DNA of 64,000 nucleotides from Cystobacter fuscus (lineage in GTDB: Bacteria; Myxococcota; Myxococcia; Myxococcales; Myxococcaceae): NCBI RefSeq assembly GCF_002305875.1, contig NZ_CP022098.1, positions 10,106,001-10,170,000 of the forward strand, written 5' to 3'. Position numbers and translations under genes: made by a program. Positions 44,701 through 52,597 of this stretch are shown here, piece after piece (the first letter of the stretch is position 1; every line of letters starts with the position of its first letter). The notes under the pieces are model-generated. The model made no database searches, was not told where the DNA came from, and saw nothing but the letters and a program-made list of their open reading frames with translations.

Positions 44701-44920
44701 GTACACCGCCGCCGTGCAGGCCGCCCTCGCGCGCTCGCTCTGGGACACCCGGCAGCAGCCGGAGCGCGCCTGGAAGCTCGCCATGGCCGCCCATGCCACC
44801 TACTCCCGCTCACCCATCCGCCACGCGAACGAGCTGGCCCGGCTGGACAAACTGCTGCGGCGGCACGCCCCCCGGGAGTCCCCCCCCTCTGGCTCGCTCG
44901 CCCAGCCCGGCCCTCACTGA
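41765..44920 (+). CDS. Ser/Thr protein kinase with C-terminal TPR array
   Basis: A 1051-residue membrane kinase. Residues 8-27 contain two copies of an RRTVRT motif (DNA repeat noted separately). The Hanks kinase domain has the glycine loop LGQGGMGMVYAAYD, the ATP Lys89, the VHRDFKPTN catalytic loop (Asp186), DFG at 204-206 and GTPAYMAPE. A single hydrophobic helix lies at about residues 358-375 after an arginine cluster. From about residue 520 to the end there are many TPR-like pairs (FAEAYEAFDKAFALAEHNLG, DARRLLDRVRVIG, EQALHLRQQALELRER). This architecture is common and numerous in myxobacteria. The outside TPR region probably senses or docks proteins. The Kelch lipoprotein gene is convergent. 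Confidence 0.93.
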   Translation: MQPMDDNERRTVRTDDRRTVRTENHRTQALGTEEAPPPQAQAPEAAAPATLGRGTALDRYVVLEPLGQGGMGMVYAAYDSVLDRKVALKLLPPGDVDGDTEMTSGRARLLREAQAMARLSHPNVVAVYDVHQHGLQVFMAMELVEGQTLLQWQRQQKRGWREILAAFLSAGRGLAAAHAAGLVHRDFKPTNVLVGKDGRVRVTDFGLARTHNAPPDEPSEPEPSTGARDTGPVKAHSMLELELTQRGAVLGTPAYMAPEQFRGAAADARSDQFSFAVSLWEALYGERPFEGTTTGERRQNVLDGRIRTPPAYSDVPPWVTRALLRALNTEPAARYPSLDALLALLERDPAQVRRRRLSAAALLLLVVGSGTLAWFSWHQRQASLCTGAAERLRGVWDVPRQKAIEKAFLATQRSYAHDTWQRVHDALDLYTTAWRNMHQGTCEATRLRGEQSEAVLSLRMACLDNRLQDVAALTEVFTEADATVVEKAISATSALRGLEGCADVEALMAEVTPPEDQATRQSVDTARAQLARVKALTEAGRFKNAQLLAKNVAEKAAGLHYPPLYAEALFMQAWTQLIAGENQGVPALLQRALWLAHASRNDRIAAAACVRLMGYHSAHGPPEEARHWEQFAQAALDRLGENGELRAIFHNNRGLALYQQGNFAEAYEAFDKAFALAEHNLGAANAMTLRYATNSVAALGNLDRIDETQRAFEMLVHLGETNLGPLHPFLSQPLSNLSNFYAFQGRFADARRLLDRVRVIGQQAYGARSEEWAQFHIAYGDLEAAEGHDTEALGHYEEAAHLFRELTGAESLELLQALVKEADARTELGQLAPAQRTYQQVLELTKKDPRQYAQVHTQALAGLADLNDARGQHEQALHLRQQALELRERDLGPEHINTALMRVAIASSYLELGEPERALALYDKEQAFFEKTLSADSPSGVLPLAGKGEALQQLGRAAEALPLLERVLNIIESHPMRPAYTAAVQAALARSLWDTRQQPERAWKLAMAAHATYSRSPIRHANELARLDKLLRRHAPRESPPSGSLAQPGPH
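41789..41832 (+). repeat. Direct 20-base repeat coding an RRTVRT tandem
   Basis: CGCCGCACGGTGAGGACCGA occurs at 41789-41808 and again at 41813-41832, a period of 24 bases (eight residues), followed by a diverged third unit (HRTQALGT). It lies in the N-terminal tail of the kinase. Confidence 0.9.
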
Positions 44921-44944
44921 AGCCCCTTGAAGAAGCCCCTTGAA
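44919..44944 (+). repeat. Perfect tandem 13-base repeat at the kinase stop codon
   Basis: GAAGCCCCTTGAA is duplicated exactly (44919-44931 and 44932-44944). It begins within the TGA stop (44918-44920) of the kinase gene and looks like a recent slippage duplication. Confidence 0.85.
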
Positions 44945-44950
44945 ACACCT

Positions 44951-44979
44951 CGGGAGGACGGCGACCCACCGCCCTCCCG
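44951..44979. terminator. 7-bp stem-loop between convergent kinase and Kelch lipoprotein genes
   Basis: CGGGAGG (44951-44957) and CCTCCCG (44973-44979) are inverted repeats with a 15-base loop, 12 bases before the end of the convergent gene. No T-run follows. Placement suggests a shared terminator. Confidence 0.4.
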
Positions 44980-44991
44980 GGCTCCTCGCGA

Positions 44992-47841
44992 CTACAGCCC
45001 GCGCGGATCGTAGTACTCGGCCGAGGCCTGGTCGTGGTTGCTGGCTCCGCCCACCGCGAGCACCGTGCCGTCGCGCAGCAGCGTGGCCGTGTGCCGGTAG
45101 CGATCCACGTTCATCCTGGACGTCACCGACCACGTGCCCGTCGCCGGGTTGTAGCGCTCGGAGGCGTACTGGATGCCCAGGAACTGGTGGTAGCCGCCGG
45201 CCACCAGCACCTCGCCATTGTCGAGCAGCGTGGCCGTGTGCCAGCGGCGCGGCGACTTCATGCCGCCGGTGGGCAACCACGCGCGCGTGGCCGGGTCATA
45301 CAGCTCCGCCGAAGCGCTCAGGGCGATGTCGATGCCCGCCCCACCCACCACCAGCACCCTGCCATTGGGCAGCAGGGTGGCCGAGTGCCAGGCTCGGCCC
45401 GTGCTCAGACTGCCCGCGCTCGTCCACGTGCCCGTTGCCGGATCATAGAGCTCGGCGCTGGAGAGCAGCGCGTCGTCCTCCACGTTGTCATCCGGCTGCT
45501 CGCTGCCTCCCGTCACCAGCACCTTGCCATCGGGCAGCAGGGTCATGGTGTGGAAGCCACGCGCCTGGGCGAGGCTGCCCGTGGCGGACCACACGCCGGT
45601 GGCCGGGTCATACAGCTCCGCCGAGCTCAGCGCGGGACCGCGTGACTCCGAGCCGAAGCCACCGGCCACGAGCACCCGGCCATCATTGAGCAACACGGCG
45701 GCATGGTAGAAGCGCCGCTCGGTGAGCGCGCCAGTGGCCAGCCACCTGCCCGACGCGGGCACGTAGAGTTCGGCGGAGGGCTTGCTGGTGGAGCCGGTGC
45801 CCCCCGCCATGAGCACGCGGCCATCGCGCAGCCGGGTGGCGGTGTGGCCACGGTGAGCGCTCTGGGTGCTCCCCGTGGGGGACCATGTCTTGGTGTACGG
45901 GTCATACAGCTCGGCGGTGGAGTTGAAGCCACCGGCCGCCAGCACCCGGCCATCCTCCAGCAGGGTCGCGGAGTGGGACAGGCGAGGCAGCGCCATGCTG
46001 CCCGTGGGAATCCACCCGCCCTGGGGGACCTCCTCGCACGCGGGGCTCGGCACCACCGTGATGGTCCGCATCACCGTGCTGGTGAGGCCCACCGAGTCCG
46101 TCGCCGTGTACGTGAGGGGGTAGGTGCCCGGCACCCGGGTGTTGACCGTTCCCGAGCGCGTCACCTGCCGCCCACCCGAGCACTCGTCGTAGGCCATGTA
46201 GCCCTGCTCCACGAAGTTCTCGCCACACGGCAAGGTGACGGAGGTGGAGCCGAAGAGGCTGAGCATCGGGCGCCGGGTATCGACCACCGTCGCGGTGTAC
46301 GAGCAGGAGAACTCGTTGCGGGAGGGATCCCGCGCGGTGTACGTCCGCCGGGTGGTGCCCAGCGGATAGAAGTTGTTGGACGGTCCGAGGACATCGGCGA
46401 TGCCGCAGTTGTCCTGGGTGGACTGGGGCGGATACACCCCGAAGAGGCCTCCGCTGTAGCACTCGGCCGTGAAGTCCTCGGGGCACTCCATGGTCGGCGG
46501 AGTGGTGTCCACGGCGGAGACCGTGGCCGTGCAGTTCGAGCTCAGGCCCGCGGTGTCCGTGCAGGTGAGCGTCACGTGCGTGGTGCCCGGACCGAAGCTG
46601 ACGAGGCTCTGCGTGCACTCCTTCAGGTTGCCATCCGGGTCATACGAGCCCGCATCCACCGAGCCGCTCGCGCCGCAGGTGGGACCCACCGCCAGCGTCA
46701 GGTCCCTGCACTGCGCCACCGGAGGACGGTTGGCGGGGACGACGGTACGGCACGAGGCGCTACAGGTGCCCGAGCCGTTGGCGGCCCCCGTGTCACACTG
46801 CTCGCCCGGATCCACCACGCCATCGCCACACCAGTGCGTGCGGCACACCGACGAGCACGGCGTGCCCGGCACACCATTCTGCGCGCCCGTGTCGCACTGC
46901 TCGGGGTACTGCACCACCCCGTCCCCGCAGCGCACCGGCGCCGCTCCGCGCACCAGCACGTACGGCACGCCGTGCGAGCCATCCGCGAAGTCCCGGGAGC
47001 CCGGCCAGCGCGCCCGGGAGGCGTCATCCCGCGCGATGACGAGCGGGGTGAAGTTCGCCTCCGGGTAGGAGACGAACGCCTCGTGCACCGAGCAGCCCCA
47101 GTTGGACAGCACGCTGTCCGTCAAACCATTGAGGGCCTCGTGCGAGGCGACGATGTGCGCGTCGTTGTAGCAACCCACGCCCGTCACCACGAACGAGCCG
47201 AAGGGATCGAGCACCGGGACCGGGACGGGGACGATGGGCAGCGGGTCCGGCGTCTTGGGCGGCTCCACGTGGTAGTAGCAGCTCAGGCTGATGTACATGC
47301 CCGTCTTGCCCGGCTGGGCGGCGGCGAACTTCACGGCGTTGAGGGTGACCTGATCGTCCGCCTTGCCGTGGTAGACGGGATCCGTGCCCACGACGATGAC
47401 GTTGCCGTCGACCACCGGGCCCCAGAGGTGCTTGGTGCTCTCGGCGGCCGCCATGCGGCCCACGTCCGTCTTGCAGGAAGGGTCTCCCAGGATGAGGGCG
47501 CGGTAGGAGGCGAAGTCCGCGGAGCCCAGGGTCTTCCAGCGCGCACCGTCGACGACCTCCACCTGATAGCCCAGCGCCCGGGCCTTCCGCTCCTCGACGC
47601 TGTCGCCCGCCCGGAGGATCTCCACCGTGTCGCGCAGGATGAGCACCTTGTCGCCGCTGACCAGTCCCTGGGGCCGGGTGCTCGCTCGCGGGGAGACCGC
47701 GCCCGGCCCGGACACCGGCGGCTCGCCGTCCAGTTCCGACAGCGACTCGCCACCACAGGCCGCGAGCACCAGCACGCACGCGACCATCCACGCGCGCAGC
47801 GGGATGCCGCGACACCTCTCCAGGTGAAGCTCGGATTGCAT
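44992..47841 (-). CDS. Kelch-repeat lipoprotein with myxobacterial cysteine-rich repeats
   Basis: A 949-residue lipoprotein. The ATG at 47841 has GGAG upstream. The signal ends at Cys29 (VLVLAAC). An N-terminal region of about 270 residues has the pattern of a putative glutamine-amidotransferase-like or flavodoxin-like Rossmann fold (VLILRDTVEIL, ALILGDPSC, VIVVGTDPVY). It is followed at residues of about 305-390 by 'CGDGVVQYPEQCDTG' cysteine repeats, a family abundant in myxobacteria. HYR/Ig-like domains (about 420-600) and then at least seven Kelch motifs (HTATLLDNGEVLVAGGY type) form a beta-propeller at 610-949. It should be surface exposed. No enzymatic residues stand out. Confidence 0.85.
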   Translation of the reverse strand: MQSELHLERCRGIPLRAWMVACVLVLAACGGESLSELDGEPPVSGPGAVSPRASTRPQGLVSGDKVLILRDTVEILRAGDSVEERKARALGYQVEVVDGARWKTLGSADFASYRALILGDPSCKTDVGRMAAAESTKHLWGPVVDGNVIVVGTDPVYHGKADDQVTLNAVKFAAAQPGKTGMYISLSCYYHVEPPKTPDPLPIVPVPVPVLDPFGSFVVTGVGCYNDAHIVASHEALNGLTDSVLSNWGCSVHEAFVSYPEANFTPLVIARDDASRARWPGSRDFADGSHGVPYVLVRGAAPVRCGDGVVQYPEQCDTGAQNGVPGTPCSSVCRTHWCGDGVVDPGEQCDTGAANGSGTCSASCRTVVPANRPPVAQCRDLTLAVGPTCGASGSVDAGSYDPDGNLKECTQSLVSFGPGTTHVTLTCTDTAGLSSNCTATVSAVDTTPPTMECPEDFTAECYSGGLFGVYPPQSTQDNCGIADVLGPSNNFYPLGTTRRTYTARDPSRNEFSCSYTATVVDTRRPMLSLFGSTSVTLPCGENFVEQGYMAYDECSGGRQVTRSGTVNTRVPGTYPLTYTATDSVGLTSTVMRTITVVPSPACEEVPQGGWIPTGSMALPRLSHSATLLEDGRVLAAGGFNSTAELYDPYTKTWSPTGSTQSAHRGHTATRLRDGRVLMAGGTGSTSKPSAELYVPASGRWLATGALTERRFYHAAVLLNDGRVLVAGGFGSESRGPALSSAELYDPATGVWSATGSLAQARGFHTMTLLPDGKVLVTGGSEQPDDNVEDDALLSSAELYDPATGTWTSAGSLSTGRAWHSATLLPNGRVLVVGGAGIDIALSASAELYDPATRAWLPTGGMKSPRRWHTATLLDNGEVLVAGGYHQFLGIQYASERYNPATGTWSVTSRMNVDRYRHTATLLRDGTVLAVGGASNHDQASAEYYDPRGL

Positions 47842-47989
47842 TGATAGAACTCCGTCTCGAAGCATCGCGCACGAGGCCACACGCCGCCTGGCGGCCATCG
47901 CGCTCGTCACGACCGCTGTGCCCCGACGGAGAGGGCACGCGATTATTCATTCAACGCGCGGAAAACCCGCGAGCAGCCCCCCCAACCCG

Positions 47990-48424
47990 TCAGGCCACGG
48001 GGCCCCGGGCCGAGCGCAGGGCGTCGATCAGCTCCCGCGCCGAGGCCGGATGGCCCTGCCCCTGCGGGGTGAAGAAGATGCCCACCGGCATCCCCTCCTG
48101 CTCCAGTTGGGGCAGCACGCTCTCGAGCAGCTCCTGCAACGGGATGGCGCGCGGCTTGAAGCCGGACCACAACCGCGTGGCACACAGCTCGGCGAACTCG
48201 GGTGCCGGCCAGAGGGGCAGCACGTCCCGTCCGGCATCGTCGAGCGCGAGTGCCCATCCCTCACCATCCAGGCCCCACACCTCTCCCGACTCCGTCACGC
48301 GCTGAAGGAAGTACGCGTAGCGCCGTGCGGCGGGCAACCGCAGCACGGCTTCGATTCGTTCCTGATTCTGCTCACGTTCCATCCGAACTCCCCGTGATCG
48401 AAGGATTTGCGATGGGTCCGACAT
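47990..48424 (-). CDS. DUF2750 family protein
   Basis: A 144-residue cytosolic protein. The ATG at 48424 has AGGAGG six bases upstream; an ATG at 48382 also has a site (GGGGAG) and gives the shorter 130-residue form that starts at the conserved part. The DUF2750 pattern is visible: RRYAYFLQRVTESGEVWGL, GWALALDDAGRDVLPLW, and an EFAELCATRLWSGFKPRAIP segment. The function of the family is unknown; members are often isolated genes. Its start lies inside the end of an oxidase relic, so it has taken over that region. Confidence 0.75.
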   Translation of the reverse strand: MSDPSQILRSRGVRMEREQNQERIEAVLRLPAARRYAYFLQRVTESGEVWGLDGEGWALALDDAGRDVLPLWPAPEFAELCATRLWSGFKPRAIPLQELLESVLPQLEQEGMPVGIFFTPQGQGHPASARELIDALRSARGPVA

Positions 48425-48680
48425 GCGCCGCCTCCTGTCGGGCCCGCTCCAAGAGCGAGACGCCCTCCTCGGCCATTGCTCCGAGGATGCACTCCTGCTC
48501 GCGCGGCTCGAGCCCGGGGATGCAGCGCACGCCCGTTCCCGGCTGCCTGGCCAGCTCGCTCGGCAACGGGGTGTTGGGCGAAAGCTCACGCGCCCAGGGG
48601 TCCACCAGGTCCCCGGCTTCCAGCAGCCGGACACCACGGGACAGCCCGGAGACTCCACCACCAAGGACGATGACGCGCAT
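48372..48680 (-). pseudogene. D-amino-acid oxidase relic (truncated, internal deletion)
   Basis: A 102-codon remnant. The first 30 residues are a flavin-binding motif, RVIVLGGGVSGLSRGVRLLE, followed by WARELSPNT, the normal start of a D-amino-acid or glycine oxidase. Next the frame jumps to SELARQPGTGVRCIPGLE, which in family members lies about 50 residues later. The rest of the enzyme (about 250 residues) is missing, and the tail reads as unrelated sequence. It has no ribosome site. It overlaps the start of the DUF2750 gene. A non-functional leftover is the simplest reading; a short flavin-binding fragment is unlikely. Confidence 0.65.
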
Positions 48681-48797
48681 GGGAGGCACAGGAAAGCCAT
48701 CCCCGTTCTATCGCGGTGGGGCTGGTGAGGCGAAGGCCCCCCTCCCGTTCCAAGTTGGAAAATACGGAAGTTGGGCCTCCCGGAAGGCTGGGGCACA

Positions 48798-49175
48798 ATG
48801 GCCGCCATGGAGCAGCAGGCCCTCTCGCTGGATGTGCGGCAACTGGAGAAATTGAGTGTGCTGCAGGACGAGGACGCCCCCAACCTGGTGGCGGAGATGG
48901 CCCAGGGCTACCTCGCCCGTACCCCCGCGAGGCTCTCGCGGCTGCGCGAGCTGCTGGCGGCGGGCAATGCCGGACTGCTCGCGAACGAGGCCCACGGCCT
49001 GGCCACGGCCAGCGGGATGTTCGGCATGATGCGGGTGCGCCAGCATTGCAAGGCGCTGGAGAACCTCGCGCGAGGCTCCAGCCTGGAGGGGGCGGAGGGG
49101 CTGCTCACCCAGGTGGAGCAGGCCTACGCCGAGGCCCGGCCCCTCCTCATGGCCGAGCTGAAGCTGCGCGACTGA
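48798..49175 (+). CDS. Solitary Hpt (histidine phosphotransfer) protein
   Basis: A 125-residue four-helix protein. The start at 48798 follows GGCTGGGG; ATG at 48807 is an alternative. The phosphotransfer motif is in LLANEAHGLATASGMFGM, with His66 as the candidate phosphoacceptor and the small-residue pattern required behind it. The Lys usual two residues after the His is replaced by Leu. Such free-standing Hpt proteins carry phosphate between the receiver of a hybrid kinase and a response regulator. The two kinases at 9534 and 13988 are far away in this window and cannot be assigned as partners. Neighbours are a pseudogene and acetate transport genes. Confidence 0.8.
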   Translation: MAAMEQQALSLDVRQLEKLSVLQDEDAPNLVAEMAQGYLARTPARLSRLRELLAAGNAGLLANEAHGLATASGMFGMMRVRQHCKALENLARGSSLEGAEGLLTQVEQAYAEARPLLMAELKLRD

Positions 49176-49347
49176 GCGCGCCCGCCTCCGCCGAGCCGGC
49201 GGTCCGCGTCGAATATTTCAACGCGGACGTCGACCGCGGGGGTCGTCCACGGCCACTTCGACACACGGCGTCGTGGGTCCATGTGGGCACGGTCCAGCGC
49301 CAACGTGCTCTACTGGCGTTCCACCCCAGCAGGAGAACGCCGCAAGC

Positions 49348-49626
49348 ATGCAGCAAACCCCCCAATCGCGAGAACTCGAGGTCCTGGCCGCGGCGCGCTG
49401 GCGCGTGGCCGCCGTCCTCACCACGGCCACGCTCGTCTCCTACTTCGGCTTCATCCTGCTGGTGGCCTACAACAAGCCGCTGATGGGCCAGCAGCTCGTG
49501 CCGGGGCTGTCGGTGGGCATCCTCCTGGGAGCGCTCGTCATCGTCGCCGCGTGGGCCTTCACGGGCGCCTACGTCTGGTGGGCCAACGGCCGCTACGACA
49601 AGACCATCCGCCAACTGCGCCGCTGA
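49348..49626 (+). CDS. DUF485 small membrane protein (ActP partner)
   Basis: A 92-residue protein with two hydrophobic helices, VAAVLTTATLVSYFGFILLV and LVPGLSVGILLGALVIVAAW, joined by a short loop. The ATG at 49348 follows AGGAGAA. It matches the DUF485 (YjcH) pattern, in which this gene sits immediately upstream of an ActP acetate symporter, here 18 bases. The protein is believed to help assembly or function of the transporter; the mechanism is unknown. It is co-transcribed with actP. Confidence 0.9.
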   Translation: MQQTPQSRELEVLAAARWRVAAVLTTATLVSYFGFILLVAYNKPLMGQQLVPGLSVGILLGALVIVAAWAFTGAYVWWANGRYDKTIRQLRR

Positions 49627-49644
49627 CCGAGGACTCCGAACTCC

Positions 49645-51246
49645 ATGAATCAGGCAACGACAACGATTGGCCAGGCCAATCCCACCGCCATCATCTTCTT
49701 CCTCGCCTTCGTGAGCCTCACGCTGGGCATCACCTACTGGGCGGCGCGCCGCACCAAGACGACCTCGGAATTCTTCGCCGCGGGTGGCGGAGTGAGCGCC
49801 GTGCAGAACGGCTTCGCGCTCGCGGGTGACTTCATGAGCGCCGCGAGCTTCCTGGGCATCGCGGGGCTGGTGGCCCTCTCGGGCTTCGATGGCCTCATCT
49901 ACTCGGTGGGCTGGCTGGTGGGCTGGCCGGTGGTGACGTTCCTCATCGCCGAGCCCCTGCGCAACCTGGGCAAGTACACCTTCGCGGACGTGGTGGCCTA
50001 CCGGCTCAAGCAGACGCCGGTGCGCCTGGCGGCCGCGGTGGGCACGCTCACCGTGGTGAGCTTCTACCTCATCGCCCAGATGGTGGGCGCCGGCAACCTC
50101 ATCCGGATGATGTTTGGCCTGTCCTACGAGGCCGCCGTGCTCATCGTGGGCGGGGTGATGATCCTCTACGTGCTCTTCGGCGGGATGATCGCCACCACGT
50201 GGGTGCAGATCGTCAAGGCGGTGCTCCTGCTCGCGGGCGCGAGCGCGCTGGCGTTGATGGTGCTCGCGCGCTTCTCCTACAACCCGCTCCTCCTCTTCCA
50301 GGAGGCGGTGAAGCAGTACGGGCCGGAGACGCTGGCGCCGGGCAAGCTCGTGTCCAACCCACTGGAGACGATCTCCCTGGGGCTCGCCCTGATGTTCGGC
50401 ACGGCGGGACTGCCCCACATCCTCATGCGCTTCTACACGGTGCCCGACGCGAAGGCGGCGCGCGGCTCGGTGTTCTACGCGACGGGGCTCATCGGCTACT
50501 TCTACCTGGTGACGTTCATCCTCGGCTTCGGCGCCTCGGTGATCGTGGGCCGTGGCACCATCACCCAGGTGGACAAGGGCGGCAACATGGCCGCGACGCT
50601 GCTGGCCGAGGCCGTGGGCGGCACGCCGTTCCTGGGCTTCATCTCCGCGGTGGCCTTCGCCACCATCCTCGCGGTGGTGGCCGGGCTGACGCTGTCGGGC
50701 GCGGCGGCACTGTCGCATGACCTGTGGACGCACGTGGTGCGCAAGGGCCAGTCACCCGAGCACGAGCAGTTGCGCGTGGCGCGGCTGTCGAGCCTCGGGC
50801 TGGGCCTGCTCGCCATCGTGCTGGGCCTGCTCTTCAAGGGGCAGAACGTGGCCTTCATGGTGGGCCTGGCGTTCGCCATCGCCGCGAGCGGCAACTTCCC
50901 CGCCCTGCTGTTGTCCATGGCGTGGAAGGGCTTCACCACGCGCGGCGCGGTGGTCAGCATGCTCACCGGCACCCTGAGCGCGGTGGTGCTCATCATCCTG
51001 TCGCCCACGGTGCAGGTGGAGATGCTCGGCCGGCCCGAGGCCCTCTTCCCGCTGAAGAACCCGGGACTGGTCACCATGCCCCTGGCCTTCCTGGTGGGCT
51101 GGGTCGTGTCGATTCTCTCGCCCGAGCCCGAGGCGGCCGGGCGCTTCGCCGAGGTGCGCCACCGCATGCACATGGGCAAGGAGGAGGACGCCGTGGCGCC
51201 CGCGGCTCCGGCGGCGCCCGTGGTCCCCGCGACGCCCCACAACTGA
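49645..51246 (+). CDS. actP: Cation/acetate symporter ActP
   Basis: A 533-residue sodium:solute symporter family protein with about 13 helices, the family norm. The N-terminal motif [20 protein letters not shown] (residues about 53-72) is the SSS substrate and sodium-site segment of ActP. Central helices include [19 protein letters not shown], another ActP mark. The C-terminus is an alanine/proline-rich tail. It takes up acetate and related short-chain acids and sits behind its DUF485 partner. No acetyl-CoA synthetase is adjacent here, although the two are often linked. Expression probably follows carbon supply, but no regulatory site was seen. Confidence 0.95.
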   Translation: MNQATTTIGQANPTAIIFFLAFVSLTLGITYWAARRTKTTSEFFAAGGGVSAVQNGFALAGDFMSAASFLGIAGLVALSGFDGLIYSVGWLVGWPVVTFLIAEPLRNLGKYTFADVVAYRLKQTPVRLAAAVGTLTVVSFYLIAQMVGAGNLIRMMFGLSYEAAVLIVGGVMILYVLFGGMIATTWVQIVKAVLLLAGASALALMVLARFSYNPLLLFQEAVKQYGPETLAPGKLVSNPLETISLGLALMFGTAGLPHILMRFYTVPDAKAARGSVFYATGLIGYFYLVTFILGFGASVIVGRGTITQVDKGGNMAATLLAEAVGGTPFLGFISAVAFATILAVVAGLTLSGAAALSHDLWTHVVRKGQSPEHEQLRVARLSSLGLGLLAIVLGLLFKGQNVAFMVGLAFAIAASGNFPALLLSMAWKGFTTRGAVVSMLTGTLSAVVLIILSPTVQVEMLGRPEALFPLKNPGLVTMPLAFLVGWVVSILSPEPEAAGRFAEVRHRMHMGKEEDAVAPAAPAAPVVPATPHN

Positions 51247-51377
51247 CGGACGGAAGGCGCTCCCGCCCGTGAGGAGAAGGGAGCCCGACTCCAAGGGCCC
51301 CTTCCCACCGCCGCAGCAGAGGCGACGGTGAGTAATCTTCCGGGGATCTGACTGCCGGGGTTAAGGTGAGCCCCGGC

Positions 51378-52589
51378 ATGATCGCGAAGATCCACATCCA
51401 GAATTTCAAGTCGATCCTCGACTACACGCTCGAGCTTGGGCGGATCAACGTCTTCATCGGCGAGAACGGCGCGGGCAAGACCAACATCCTCGAGGCCTTC
51501 GCCACGGCGAGCGCGGCTTCGGATGGCGCTCTTGAAATCGAGGACCTCTATACAAGAGGTGTCCGGATCGCCAAACCCTCCATCACCATCAGTTCGTTTC
51601 TACAGAAGAAGCCCATCCGGGACATCGCGCTCACGCTTACCGCTGCGGCCCAAACGTCATCCACGGATGAAGAGGTTCCACGGTTGGAGCTTCGGTTATT
51701 TCCAGATGCCGGCGACATTGATTCGGGCTGGAGAGTTGACTCATCTAGCAACACCATGACTCTAGAGCTTCCATCCAACAAGGTAGACTTGGATAAGGCT
51801 CTGCGAAGCTTTCGCAAGCTTGGCCTCAGCCAGGAATTGGCCGAAGGCGCACTGAAAGAGTTCTTAAAACTAAGACTCAAGCGCCCAAACGCACCCATCC
51901 TTCAGAAACAATTAAAGAGTTTCTGCATCTACAATCTAAATCCATTGGCTCTTCGCGGAATCCAGAACACCAGCCGGAGAATCCCGCTGGGCATCAATGG
52001 CGAAAATCTCGACGTCTTCCTCGAAGAATTGACCCAGACACAGCGCCGCGAACTCGTGCGCTACAGCAAGTTCATCCCCTGGTTCGACAATCTCCTCATC
52101 GACACCCAGGATGAACTGAAGTTCAAGGGGCACAAGCTCGGACGGAGCACCTCCCGGCTCTACTTCCGGGACCGGTTCATGAAGAAGGGCAACAACGTCT
52201 TCTCCGCCGAGAACGCGAACGAGGGCATCCTCCACATCCTCTTCTATCTGGCCCTGTTCCTGAGTGACAAGACGCCGCCCATCTTCGCCATCGACAACAT
52301 CGAGACCGCGCTCAACCCGCAACTCTGCCGCGAGTTGATGAAGTCCCTCGCGGCGATGGCCAAGGCGCACGACAAGCAGGTCCTCATCACCACGCACAAT
52401 CCCGCCATCCTGGATGGGCTGGATCTGCACGATGACGATCAGCGGCTCATCGTCATCCACCGCAATGATCAGGGGCACACCGTGGGCAAGCGCATCAAAC
52501 TCAAGCCCCAGGCCAAAGGCGAATCCAAGTACAAGCTCTCGGAGCTGTGGATGCGTGGACACCTCGGCGGGCTCCCCAAGGCGTTCTGA
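51378..52589 (+). CDS. AAA/OLD-like ATPase, first gene of a putative two-gene defence module
   Basis: A 403-residue ABC/AAA-type ATPase of the RecF/OLD class. The ATG at 51378 follows GGTGAG. Walker A is GENGAGKT (residues 28-35), reached after a IHIQNFKSI strand typical of this class. A signature-like ENANEGILHI lies before a Walker B in which the usual DE is replaced: FAIDNIETALNP, Asp306, Asn307, Glu309. The His switch is THNPAI (His340). The middle of the protein (residues about 70-215) lacks familiar motifs, is AT-rich (51901-51960 has 22 G/C in 60) and has a TTA (51864) and an AGA codon. This points to acquisition. Eight bases downstream lies a TOPRIM-like gene. Confidence 0.85.
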   Translation: MIAKIHIQNFKSILDYTLELGRINVFIGENGAGKTNILEAFATASAASDGALEIEDLYTRGVRIAKPSITISSFLQKKPIRDIALTLTAAAQTSSTDEEVPRLELRLFPDAGDIDSGWRVDSSSNTMTLELPSNKVDLDKALRSFRKLGLSQELAEGALKEFLKLRLKRPNAPILQKQLKSFCIYNLNPLALRGIQNTSRRIPLGINGENLDVFLEELTQTQRRELVRYSKFIPWFDNLLIDTQDELKFKGHKLGRSTSRLYFRDRFMKKGNNVFSAENANEGILHILFYLALFLSDKTPPIFAIDNIETALNPQLCRELMKSLAAMAKAHDKQVLITTHNPAILDGLDLHDDDQRLIVIHRNDQGHTVGKRIKLKPQAKGESKYKLSELWMRGHLGGLPKAF

Positions 52590-52597
52590 ACCTGGCC

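Noticed and set aside
47957-47971. Short hairpin CGCGG-AAAAC-CCGCG after the DUF2750 gene
   Set aside because: A five-base stem in a GC-rich genome is expected by chance and has no T-run directly following.
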